A stretch of 64,000 nt of DNA from Diphasiastrum complanatum (Eukaryota; Streptophyta; Lycopodiopsida; Lycopodiales; Lycopodiaceae). Where the stretch lies: the NCBI GenBank assembly GCA_029204225.1, contig CM055106.1:6699136-6763135 (forward strand). Reading direction: 5' to 3'. A program made the position numbers and the translations under genes. Every line of letters starts with the position of its first letter. Positions within the stretch are counted from its first letter, which is position 1. Under the pieces are notes generated by a model that saw nothing but the letters and a program-made list of their open reading frames with translations, did not search any database and had not been told where the DNA came from. This document shows, in pieces, positions 10,788 through 20,229 of this stretch.

Positions 10788-11278
10788 TGTGTGAAAATTG
10801 TCAACATTTCCTAGCTATTTTGAGGCCTAAATTGGCAATTTTTGTACATAGTTTTGGATCTAACATTTCACACGTGTGAAAGAGGCCTAGATATTTTTAT
10901 TTTAGTATATATTTCATGTTGAAGAAGTCTCAAACTTCAGGACCTTCGAAATGACACCAAAATCATGTTATTTGGACATATAGGCCAAAATTGGCTATTT
11001 TAGGCTACTGGTGCCCTAAATTTGGGTCCTAAGTTCTAGAGAGAGGAGAGAGAATCATCTCTCTCACCTATATTAGGCTGAAATTCGTGGAGAACAGGTT
11101 TTGAGAGAGATCAATAGATCATTGTCACAGTTTCTTCCTCCATTGAGAGCACTGCTTTGTGTATAGTGTTCAAGCTTTTGTGTATGATCTTAAGAGGTTT
11201 CCAAAAGTGGTAGGCTGTTGTTGTAGGGCTGGTATGCTGTTGTTTTTGGCTGCCATCAGTACCTTTTATTAGGGTTTT
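10788..11278 (+). repeat. Copia-5 5' LTR, left piece
   Basis: It aligns with the minus-strand reading of the Copia-1 LTR from its TG terminus, through the GAGAGAGGAGAGAGA block and the GTGGAGAACAGGT and TTTCTTCCTCCATTGAGAGC motifs. It breaks at the left TIR of the DNA transposon. Confidence 0.88.
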
Positions 11279-11360
11279 GACATTTTGCGAGTAAATTGGC
11301 TGCGAGTTCCGCGAGTTTCTGTATTTTTTACCTGCCTACTTTGGATAGCACATGGCATGC
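11279..11360. repeat. Left terminal inverted repeat
   Basis: It begins GACATTTTGCGAGTAAATTG and ends around CACATGGCATGC. Against the reverse complement of 16048-16128 it matches over its full length, with a handful of substitutions and one single-base indel. Confidence 0.93.
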
Positions 11361-11763
11361 TATCATTTAGAGTTAAGATCATCTATGGATTGTTCTTTCT
11401 AATTTCGATTACACTGACTCCATTGAAAAGGGTTAGAGAGACTGAAAAACGAGAAAGGAATAGAGATAGAGTGAAATGCATGAAATCTTATTTCTTGTAA
11501 TCAGAGTTAGCTTCTAAAACCATACAGTTGAACATTAAAAAGATAATGTAATTTTCATATATTGACTGAAACACCAACTGCACGCTGATATAAATATTAA
11601 AACCATCTATAAGACAGCCTTTGTCACAGTTGTTTGAAAAACGTAAAAGAGAGTTTTCCTACGTACACAAATTGTTCACAAAAGAAACACATTTCTTTTG
11701 ACACACCCTTTGTCATACTTGTTCCAAAAATGTAAAAGAGACTTCTATTTTCTACATAACTGT

Positions 11764-13482
11764 TCACAAAAGAACCATGTTTCTCTCCCTAGATAGTATT
11801 TGAAATAAATCAGACACTCCGAGTATGGGTTGGTGCATTGCCATATTGTTATCCATGTCCATCCCCATAATAACAATGTAAAGAAAGTACATGTGTTTAC
11901 ATAGAATAAACTTTCCCTTAGATTGGTTCCTCGTGAAGTCCTCACAAGAGCATTCAGGCGACTTAGATATCCTTACTTTATAAGTACTCCCTGAGGGATT
12001 AGTCGCAAAACTCTGGACAAAAAATGAAACATCACGATACTTTGATGTGACTTCCTCCTTCAAAATGGAGGCTTTCAGCTCGATTGCCCTTTTAATTCTT
12101 TCTTTTGCAGCTACCAAGATGGAATTTCGTCTTCGTGTCTTTCCCTTTTCTACTGGTGTGGTGTGCTCCTCGATGGTCGCAGGTGATGATTCGTTTTGAA
12201 AAAGTGTTGATTGGTTGGGGTTTGTATCTCCCATGGTTTCCAAAATGTATCCGCCCTCGTTCAGAATGTCAACCTCGTCTTGGGTAAGAGACGTTCCAGT
12301 AGTGACACTCTAGTGTTCTTCTTTTGTTGATGGTGGTGAAAGGATAGATTTGTTTGGCAGCCACGTGTGTGTGACATCTGAAGGGCAAAACCACATATAT
12401 TGTAATTTCTCGCTACTTTGATGTTGGTGGCGTCCAAAAAAACAAGGGGCAACAACTGATTCTGTTGCTTTGCCTGATGCAATTAGTTTTTCACATTTTT
12501 TTCTGCCATCTATCATGCCCATACAAATAATACGACTGCCTGTGGGAATCTGTCGTATAGCCCATAATGTCTTGTGGAGGTTCCTTTCTACCAAGGAGGT
12601 TGATAGTTGCAAAAGTTTTTTGATTAATCGTTCATGATGAGGAACTTCTGCTGCAGAAGAATTTTTTCTAGGCACAGTCACGTACATGATGTCAGGTTTA
12701 TGCGACACAACCTCATCTTCTTTTTCCCACTCAGCAACGGGTCGTTTCCTTGGAATGCTCTATTCATTTCCACCCAGGGCAATTGTAGAAGAAGACAGAG
12801 AAGCAAAATCAACTGCATCACGCACAATATTCACAAAGGATTGTCCACATATAGTGGTTGGCTTTCCAGATGAAACTCTACTTATAAGTTTTTCAAGACT
12901 TGGCCCCATTCCAATGTGTCGACCTTTAATGTATGACGAATATCGAGCAGACTACAAAATAGCATTCACCATGTCCCCAACGCATGCTTCATACAGGGAT
13001 ATTTGGGAGCGGTATCCCTCCAAAGCAAGCCAACTAGCATGTCTTGATTCAAACATATTGACGGTTGGAATATTTGCAGCTTTAGCATCACCAATTGTCT
13101 GTGAGTTCATTAAATTAGAAAACAAAAATTAAAAAACAGTTCAATTGAAATTGTATAATATCATATGCACATCAATGTCAGGGAAGATGTTAATTACTGA
13201 ATTTGTATATCGCCCCCAATGAGAATATCTAGTGTGCCACCATGATAACCATGCCTCAAGGGCAGGTATTTGAGAACTATAAGCTGCTCCTGTTTTCCAA
13301 AAATCTTGCACAATATTGTATTTGGATTTGGCTTCATCTGCATTGGCTGCAAGCCTCCAGTCCTCACATAGCATTATGTGTTTACTTCGCATTTGTTGAA
13401 CAATACATTGATCTGTATGTTTCTTCAAACTGTCTTTGAAGTGAAAAAAGACAAGACCGTTCACGCCCTTCCATGGGGACAT
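11764..13482 (-). pseudogene. SWIM zinc-finger transposase-like gene, C-terminal part, decayed
   Basis: Three open segments (13482-13141, 12708-12310 and 12243-11764) lie in one minus-strand frame, broken by in-frame stops at 12952, 12760 and 12310. A GT-AG intron of 99 nt (13197 down to 13099) joins ...HWGRYTNS to the segment beginning TIGDAKAANIPTVN. Near the 3' end is a SWIM finger: SPECSCEDFTRNQ, then about eight residues, then CKHMYF, giving the C-x-C ... C-x-H pattern typical of MULE and related transposases. The helical stretch ALEAWLSWWHTRYSHWG upstream resembles transposase linker regions. No DDE catalytic core is present; the N-terminal half is missing, apparently cut at about 13490 where the plus-strand gene begins. 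It is most likely the transposase of the surrounding TIR element. Confidence 0.7.
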
Positions 13483-13512
13483 TCTCTACAGCACCATACA
13501 CCTGCTTAACAG

Positions 13513-15685
13513 TTGTGCCTTGGGGGAGGTGTTGCAAGGGACCAATACGCGATTCCCTTGGGAGACAAGGCTTTTCGACTATGGGTTGGCAAAGAGGTAT
13601 TTTATGATTCGTTGCTGATGGAGTCTGATTCTATATTCGAGTTGTGTGATGACAAAAAAGGTTGGTTTGTAACACCCTCTAAGTTTCTATTACATTTGTT
13701 ATGCATTTTGCAAACATTGTTTTTCATGGGATGTTTTGTTGATTTTGCAAACTTTATCATTTCTTACTTTGTGTAATCAGGACCACATTCATTCGTGAAG
13801 TATTTTTCCTCTATGAAATTAAGATTCAGAGAGGACCTATTTCACCCATTGGCTTCTATGATGGAGCCTGCTTTGTCAAACGAGATAAAGGAGGAGGCTA
13901 AGTTGGCTGCAAAGCGAGTGGCATGGAGGTAATTGATTCTTATCACTGCTTAGAATAAATATTGTTTAGTGTGAATACTTTATTGAAGTATTGGTTCAGA
14001 AATGCCACTGATGATGGACATGTGGAACCAACTGTCCACATGTAAAGAAGTGAGCATGTATTCTATTAAAGCCAATATGAGCAAGAAAGGAGGGCTGAGT
14101 GAATGGGAGGTGAAGTATTGTCCTTGGTTGATAGACTTCAAAGCAGGTGCATGCCCCCTTCAGAGACAGTTTGGTGCCTGATAGTGAGGAGGTACAAACT
14201 TTATCTTTGTTTCTTATTGTGTTGAGTGTTGTTGCAAGTTCACATGGGTTAAGTGTACTTCCATGGGTTAAGTGTACTCACATGGGTTAAGTGTACTTGC
14301 ATCGGTTTTTTTTGTTGATTTTTAGGTGGAGATTTCTTTCAATCCGTTAAAAAGAAGCAAAGAGGACTTTGATATTGTGAAAGTTGATGCAATTGACGCC
14401 CAAACTAGAGTCAAGTCCAATGTTGAAGTGCTTCTTGCTGATCTGACCACGATGTACGCTGGCATATCCACTAAGACGAATTTAGAAGAGTATCATATCA
14501 TGAAGAAATTCATGAAAAAAAATTGCACCTCTCGTAGAGCGAGAAAGAGTAAGAGCACCACGTACTCTGCCGACCTAATACTAATCGACCTTCCAACAAA
14601 TTATAATGCGGATGGCGTTCTTACGGGGTCGACAAGGAATACATGGTCAGATGAGCTTCTAGGGGCAGCCTTGGACATTTCTTTGATAGTTGTTGATGAT
14701 AGTGGTTGGGTGATCTTGTTCAGCCCTCCAAGTCATGCTTTGCAGGTTGAGGTCTACATTGGTAGGCGCAATTTTACTGTCCATAGATATCAGACCTTGA
14801 GAGAAATTGAGAAGTTTGGACGAGAACCTGGAGGATTGAATGTGAGTTTGTCTAAAATCTAACATTCAATGTGGTTGAATAATTTTTTTGTTTCCAAACT
14901 GTTATTTGCTTATTATATATTTGTAAAAAGTAATGTATTTCAATGTAAAGAATTTATTTTATTTTTCAGATGCATGTTATTGAGATGCGTCTTCTATCCA
15001 GAAAGGGTTACACACCTGTCACGCATGACGACCGAGCAAAAGGATTAGATTCTGATGTATTTAGTCTCAGTAGTGACTTGTAGACTCATTTTTTGCCCCA
15101 CTCCGAGTGGTCAATGGACAAGAAAATTGGCAAAGCGGTCAGCATTTTGCCCGGAAGGGGGAGTTGCATTGGATTTTCCAGCTGGTGCTGGGACATCTAT
15201 ATCTGCAGCTAGAAAGGCCGGTGTGCACCTGCCTGCAATTGACAACGATGCAGAGTGCGTGGAATGGATGAAGGAGAATAGAGGTTTGTATACATTGCTT
15301 TGCTAATTATTATATTTGCATAATATTTCTCTTAAATTGTCATGTACACATAATGCTAATAACGATGTGTTCGAAGGAATTGAAACGGAGACATTAACAC
15401 AAGAAAAGATGGTGGAGAATGTTTCAACGATCGAAGAGATTAGCTTGAAGATTTCTGAGATGGGCTCTCCAGGAGAATAGTAAGTGCTTGTTTTGTATAC
15501 GTTAAACCCATTTATCTGAAATTCTATATTCATGTAAAATGATGTATTTATAAAGTGAGTTGCCATGTTATGCTCAATCTATGGCCAGGCCAATGTCAAT
15601 TTTGGAGGATGAGGACTCACAATGCCCTAAGGAGCGGAAAGCAAGGATTAAATGCAGATTTGTAGATGACGAAGCAACAGAGTGA
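13513..15685 (+). pseudogene. Amino DNA methyltransferase-like gene with about seven exons, decayed
   Basis: Exons joined by GT-AG borders are 13513-13660, 13781-13928, 13989-14191, 14326-14841, 14970-15283, 15377-15479 and 15589-15685. The main exon carries ADLILIDLPTNYNADG, which looks like methyltransferase motif IV (normally DPPY/F) with changed residues, followed by a hydrophobic strand SGWVILFSPPSHA. The later exon has EWSMDKKIGKAVSI and then, after a frameshift, LDFPAGAGTSISAARKAG (motif I, the F-x-G-x-G SAM loop) and HLPAIDNDAECVEWMKE (motif II acidic residue). Motif order IV then I is that of beta-class N4/N6 amino methyltransferases. Defects are a frameshift near 14175, a stop near 15080 (TAG after SLSSDL) and a frameshift near 15155. 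A role in methylating the transposon's own DNA is only a guess. Confidence 0.6.
14241..14300 (+). repeat. 20-bp tandem repeat, three copies
   Basis: CACATGGGTTAAGTGTACTT is repeated three times with minor changes, inside the intron between exons 3 and 4 of the methyltransferase-like gene. Confidence 0.85.
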
Positions 15686-16047
15686 CAATTGAAATTTGAA
15701 AGTTCTTGATTTGGAGATTTTCATGTTTTGGGACCATAGGCTTGTGGACCATCTTTTGGGATCATAGGCTTGTTTTTATTTAGGTTTGAGTTTCGATATA
15801 CAATAACTTTTGGTATACAATGACTTAAAATATTAATGTTTTGTTTAATTATGTTTATGTAGTTTTTTTTTTCATGTTTATTTAGTCATTTTCTTGAATC
15901 ATTTTCTTTAATCATTATTTGGTCATTTTTTTTAGTCATTATTTATGTAGTTACATTTATAGTGTGACCTTTTTACTGTTGACAACTATATAAGCAGATA
16001 AGAGGTTCAACTAATGTCACACAAATGTTTTCTTCCTTGCTTTATAT
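15686..16047. other. AT-rich 3' subterminal region of the TIR transposon
   Basis: T-rich sequence with repeated TTTAGTCATT-like units lies between the methyltransferase-like gene and the right TIR. No coding sequence is seen. Confidence 0.5.
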
Positions 16048-16128
16048 GCACACCATGTGCTATCCAAAGTAGGCAGGTAAAGAATACAAAACTCGTGGAA
16101 CTCACAGCCAATTTACTCCCAAAATGCC
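16048..16128. repeat. Right terminal inverted repeat
   Basis: Its reverse complement begins GGCATTTTGGGAGTAAATTG and includes TACCTGCCTACTTTGGATAG, exactly as in the left repeat. Confidence 0.93.
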
Positions 16129-16284
16129 AAGTCCCCTTTTGTCTCTTGAATGCTTTGTCAAGTTCATGTGTATCAAGATAGCATTAGGATGCTTTGCCAT
16201 TTCTAGCTTTTGTAGCTTGTTGTGCAAAGATCTTAGCCAAGTATTTTGGGAGTTTGGATCCATTCAAGAACCACTTTTTTCACA
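16129..16284 (+). repeat. Copia-5 5' LTR, right piece
   Basis: It continues the Copia-1-type LTR from the point where the left piece stops, including TTTTGTAG-type and GATCTTAG-type blocks, and ends TTTTTTCACA just before a degenerate primer-binding site. Confidence 0.85.
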
Positions 16285-17145
16285 TGCTATCAGGGCTAGT
16301 TGGTTGTTATTTTTAGTAAGATTTCCATTTATGGTGATATTTGGATGTTTGATCAAATTCTAGCATGATTATGCATTGCTTAGTTGATCAAATCTTACTA
16401 ACCTTTGTTTTGTGAGTTGAACTTGTGGATCAAAAGCATATTTCAGGTCTATTGAAGACTAGAGGCTGATAAGAAACTATTTTGGATCAGATCATAACAC
16501 CTAATCATTTGTTGATTGTGAGGCTTGTGCATATTCAATACTAACAATGTTCTATTCAATGTATTGTTGACAATCTCCACTTATGTGGATGAACACTCTC
16601 CTTTGTGGATGAACACTCTCCTTAAGTGGATGAACCTTCTCCTTAAGTGGATGACAAATACTCTTTGAGTGATTTTGTATTTCTCCAAAAGGCTGAGCAA
16701 AGCTCCCACTTGGATGAAAGATCCCCTTTTGGGTGAACGGATTGTCAACAATCTTTTGCATAAAATTTGGTGTACTTTGTTGAGCATGTAAGTAGCTCTC
16801 CTTATGTAATTTGATTGGAGCATTTGCTGCAAGGTTTTAACCATTATGCAAATGTGTTTTCAGGTTCTTAACAAGTTGAGGAACATTCTCATGAGAAGTG
16901 ATCTTAGATCTACATCTAAACACCAAGATTTGACAAGCTAGTGAAGCTAGTCTTATGATTCACTAAGTGTGCTCTTTCATTCATCTCTAAAGCTTGTATT
17001 TATCATTTACTGGAGTTTATAAACTTTTAGAAGTGTGGTTTACATGTGGTTTTACAGGTTGAATCAATATCTTAGTGTGTTGATCATATGTTGATCAAGT
17101 TTGTTCAATTCTAGGTATTCTTGGCAGCCTAGTCTTGTGTATTTT
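16285..17145 (+). other. Copia-5 primer site and untranslated leader
   Basis: It begins with TGCTATCAGGGC, a mutated form of the TGGTATCAGAGC primer site, and then follows the Copia-1 leader. At about 16580-16655 it contains four tandem units of the type GTGGATGAACACTCTCCTTA; Copia-1 has fewer units at the same place. It ends at TATTTTCTAA, where gypsy sequence starts. Confidence 0.8.
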
Positions 17146-17420
17146 CTAACGTGTAATCTAGCAAGCGGAGTATGGGAGTCGTTGTGAGTGTTGTCTTCAA
17201 CTCCTCAAAGGCCTTAATTTGTTCTTCGATCCAGCGAGGATCTACCACAACTAAATAAACGACACGTGCCTTGTCGACATAGTTGATTATAAAGATGCGA
17301 TAGTAGTTGGTATGACCGAGGAAGACATATACTTCCTTCACTGTTGCAAGTAGGGGCATTTCTACGATAACCTTGATTTTTGACGGGTCGGTAGAAATAC
17401 CGTCCTTTGATATTTTTGCA
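17146..17420 (-). pseudogene. Ty3-gypsy reverse transcriptase C-terminal fragment
   Basis: The minus-strand frame reads KISKDGISTDPSKIKVIVE, then VYVFLGHTNYYRIFI, RWIEEQIKAFEELKTTL and PILRLLD. These are the consecutive blocks of the RT connection region in Ty3-gypsy elements. It is cut on both sides: by the Copia-5 leader to the left and an antisense copia fragment to the right. Confidence 0.8.
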
Positions 17421-17648
17421 AGTAATAAGATGGATCGAAAGTCCATTAATGCATATACTATCTTTCTTGGAGGCAATCTTGTGTCTTGGCTTTCAAAGAA
17501 GCAAGATACCATATCTTGATCTTCTTGTGAGGTCGAGTACAAAGCACTCACTACAACAACTAAAGAGGTCTTTTGAATCAAGAGGTTAATCATGGAGCTA
17601 AAGTGCATCAAAGAGGATGATCTTCCCTTGATCAAATGTGACAACACA
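17421..17648 (+). pseudogene. Ty1-copia RNase H fragment embedded in gypsy sequence
   Basis: The plus-strand reading gives DRKSINAYTIFLGGN, LVSWLSKKQDTIS, CEVEYKALTTTTKEV and DDLPLIKCDNT, with stops. It matches the RNase H of Copia-2 (23130-23350) in order and spacing. It sits between gypsy RT and gypsy gag and lies in the opposite orientation to them. Confidence 0.85.
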
Positions 17649-18093
17649 CGTTTGATCCTTTTAGGTAAGCCTGACAAAAACCACATAATCATGGCATTCG
17701 TTAATCAACTTAGGTTCGCACTCAAATTTGAGGCGTTTTACCCGTTCAATGTAATCTCGAACCATTTTTTGCTTTCCCATTTTAATTTTACTTAAAAGTA
17801 GAAAAGGGTCTTCCATAAATTTCCAAGGTTTGAACCATGTGATAAGGGCTACAGTCTCCCAATCTGTACGTTCAATTTAGTACCAATATTGTCCTGCGCC
17901 TCTTAAGGCCATAAGAAAAAGCTTAAGTTTATCTTGGGGAAAAACTTCGCCATAGACTTCACAAGATTCAGAATAGATCTAAAGAAATGTACCTGGATCT
18001 ATTAATCCATTGTATTTGGGTAGATCCAAATGGGGTGCTCTCCTAACAATGATTGGATTGACTTCTTGAGGAGCACCTCTAGGGACAGCCATC
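17649..18093 (-). pseudogene. Ty3-gypsy Gag fragment
   Basis: The minus-strand translation starts MAVPRGAPQEVNPI at 18093 and contains HLDLPKYNGLIDPGTF, QDKLKLFLMALRGAGQYWY, KIKMGKQKMVRDYIERVKRL and, after a frameshift, WFLSGLPKRIKRV. This is the layout of a gypsy retrotransposon Gag. There are stops (two TAA/TAG and one frameshift). Confidence 0.75.
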
Positions 18094-18660
18094 TTTATGA
18101 TTTAAATCAAGCAGACAATGAGATTGGATCTAGATTTTCAATCAAAAATATCTCAGATCAAATATGTTGGATCTCTTCCACTTGACAAGAATCAAAATTC
18201 CTATACTGTGAAAAAGATTCCTAAGATCAACTGATCGATACTTCTCAAAAATGAAAAATTCTCATAATCAAAATCAAACTGAATTAAATTTGACCCAAAA
18301 TTTGACAGAGACTTGACCTGGAAATCAAAACTAAAAATATAATTGGCAAAGGTTCCTTAGGCGAAGGTTAACTTGACGAAGGTTCAACAATGCTATTTTT
18401 TATATAAAAAAACAAACTCTCTGATCAGGTTTTTCTGACAAATTCTATGAAAATAACCTTTGACGAACTCTTAGACTCAGAATCTGACATAGATAAAGCT
18501 AGGGTAGAACTGGTGAAAGTTCCTGGCATATAAAAACGCAGTTTTTGTAGTTTGACGAGGGTAAAAATAGAGATTTTATATGATCCGGATAGAATGAATG
18601 TTCGCCAAACTCAAAAATAATAAACTACTATAAATAGACCTCCTCGGTCTAAGGTGAGAG
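18094..18660. other. Non-coding sequence upstream of the gypsy gag start, possible leader or LTR remnant
   Basis: It contains several scattered copies of a GACGAAGGTT-like unit and, near 18630, CTATAAATAG, which could serve as a TATA box for the adjacent plus-strand gene fragment. No LTR ends could be paired. Confidence 0.35.
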
Positions 18661-19335
18661 GTGCTCTTGAGTTGCTCTGTTCGAGTATCTTGGAGATTCG
18701 TCAGAATCAGCCAACACCACCTTCAAAAATCAAAATATGAGAAAAGACAAAGAGAGAGTTATCAGACTAGAGACACGAGTTTGGATGAAGATCCGAAGGA
18801 GACATTTGTCCCAAAGTCTATTGATGACCCCCCTTGTTCTTATACAATTCAACAAGGCGATGCAAGAGAAATCACAAAGTTTGTGAAAAGAAGACCATAC
18901 ACTTTCTGCATCGCTGACATTTCTTACAGTTCTAAATTGGCGGGCTCGTTGAATGACGATCGTCCTTTTAAATACATTGAGATGAAAGTCGTTGTTGCTA
19001 ATTTTTTGGAGGTCACCACAGCTCCACTTTGGAGGATAGTGGTATTCCACTCCAGCTTGTGACAAGTTGGCGTGCACAAAGCGCTTCTCGAAGTTTGCAA
19101 TGCAGGCATCAAGAATGCAATTTCGTAAGTAACTGTTATACTTTTGCCCGAACACAATAATCTGTTTCTCTGCTTTGAATATTTTCTACCAATTGAATTG
19201 AGCATTTTAATCTAATCATTTTTTCTCAATAATTGCAGGTTCAAGCCAAATGTAAGAAATTTTAGTGAAGCTCGACCGTATACTAAGTGGAAAGGGGTTA
19301 CCCACCCAGTGGCTTTCTTCGGGGTGGTGCGGTAA
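18661..19335 (+). pseudogene. Second methyltransferase-like gene fragment, two exons
   Basis: The first exon runs to 19134 and a second from 19239; GTAAGT and GCAG borders join with matching phase. Key segments are SYTIQQGDAREI, then RRPYTFCIADISYSSKLAGS (DISYS in the place of the DPPY motif IV), TTAPLWRIVVFHSSL, an in-frame stop, QVGVHKALLEVCNAGIKNA, and in exon 2 NFSEARPYTKWKGVTHPVAFF. The strand-motif-strand pattern fits the motif IV half of an amino methyltransferase; the SAM-binding half is missing because gypsy integrase sequence begins at about 19336. It is not a copy of the gene at 13513-15685: the two share architecture but little sequence. The function is unknown. Confidence 0.5.
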
Positions 19336-20155
19336 GCCCAGATAGCTGAGAAAAGTTTTGTTTCCCAATCAGAGCGACTGGTTTCAACTATCTTGGTTAG
19401 AATTTTACAGATCGTCTTGTTAGTTGATTCAGCCTGGCCATTACACCTAGGATAGTACAGTGTACTTTTTCTGTGAACGACAAGGTAATGGCGTAGGAGA
19501 TATCAACGACAGCATTTAAAAAATGCGTGTCGCGATCACTAACAAGCTCAATGGGACAACCAAAACGGGTAATAATGTATTCGTAAAGAAAACGTGGAAC
19601 TGTTTTTGCGTTGGCATCCTTCGTTGTTCGGGCCTCTATCCACTTAGTGGCGTAATCTGTGACTATGAGGATGTATCGAGCTTGGGTATGTTTTGCTGCT
19701 GGACTGATGGGTCCAACAAAGTCAATCCCCCACTTATGGAAGGGTTCGTCTTCTATAATGGGAGTCAATGGTGTGAAGTTTGCTTTGGTATTTTTATTTT
19801 CTCTTTGACAGACATCGCATGCTTTAATGACAACAAACATGTCTTTAAACAGAGATGGCCACCACAATTCTGCTTGAAGGATAATCTTCGCTGTGGCTTC
19901 AACAAAAAAGTGGCCACCTCCAATGCCCTCATGAGCCTGGGATATTATCGGTCGTATCTCAGATTCATAGGCACATTGTCGAATAATGTCGTCAACACCC
20001 CTTTTGTAAAGTCGTCCCGCAATTAACTAAAAGGGCGCTGCTTTTATGAAAAAATTTATTTTTTTCGTTGTACTCAAGCCTTATTTTAGTCGGCCTGTTG
20101 TGAGGAACTGAGTGATCTCCTCAGCCCATAGGGGTGTGGCATTGATCTAAAAAAG
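19336..20155 (-). pseudogene. Ty3-gypsy integrase fragment
   Basis: Read on the minus strand from 20155: LYKRGVDDIIRQC, then HEGIGGGH (H of the HHCC finger), LWWPSLFKDM, CDVCQ, then the catalytic core FHKWGIDFVGPISP, YILIVTDYATKWIEA, FLYEYIITRFGCP and SDRDTHF. The last part is open as a 156-codon frame (19867-19397). The upstream linker has a few stops. In a normal gypsy element integrase follows RT; here it lies upstream of gag on the minus strand, so the element is scrambled. Confidence 0.85.
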
Positions 20156-20229
20156 GCATGCATCAGGAAGATCATCATTGATTGGTGCAGTTGCTTTTTC
20201 AGCACTTGGTAGGCAAAGTTATAAACTTT

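Larger units (their letters stand above)
11279..16128. mobile_element. TIR DNA transposon carrying a SWIM transposase-like gene and a methyltransferase-like gene
   Basis: This 4850-bp element is bounded by 81-82 bp inverted repeats and inserted into the LTR of Copia-5. It holds a minus-strand pseudogene with a SWIM zinc finger (11764-13482) and a plus-strand, intron-containing pseudogene with amino-methyltransferase motifs (13513-15685). The SWIM finger and long TIRs point to a Mutator-like or similar cut-and-paste superfamily, but the catalytic DDE part is not visible and no exact target duplication is left: AGGGTTTT on the left and AAGTCCCC on the right correspond to the same stretch of the LTR and could be a diverged 8-10 bp duplication. 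Both genes carry stops or frameshifts, so this copy is dead. The gene combination is what makes it notable. Confidence 0.85.
10788..17145 (+). mobile_element. Copia-5: 5' part of a copia element related to Copia-1, split by a DNA transposon
   Basis: The LTR starts TGTGAAAATTGTCAACATTT at 10788 and runs to about 11278. It is interrupted by the TIR transposon (11279-16128), resumes at 16129 and ends TTTCACA at 16284. The two LTR pieces sum to 647 bp, close to the 655 bp of Copia-1. A degenerate primer site (TGCTATCAGGGC) follows at 16285, then a leader alignable with that of Copia-1 up to about 17145, where gypsy sequence begins. No gag or pol of this copy remains. It is clearly more diverged than the Copia-1 LTR pair. 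Confidence 0.88.

Noticed and set aside
11268-11278. Exact 9-bp target duplication of the TIR transposon
   Set aside because: The flanks AGGGTTTT and AAGTCCCC are not identical; I only regard them as a possible diverged duplication.
14241-14300. Possible CRISPR-like array
   Set aside because: It is a 20-bp tandem repeat without spacers, in an intron of a plant gene.
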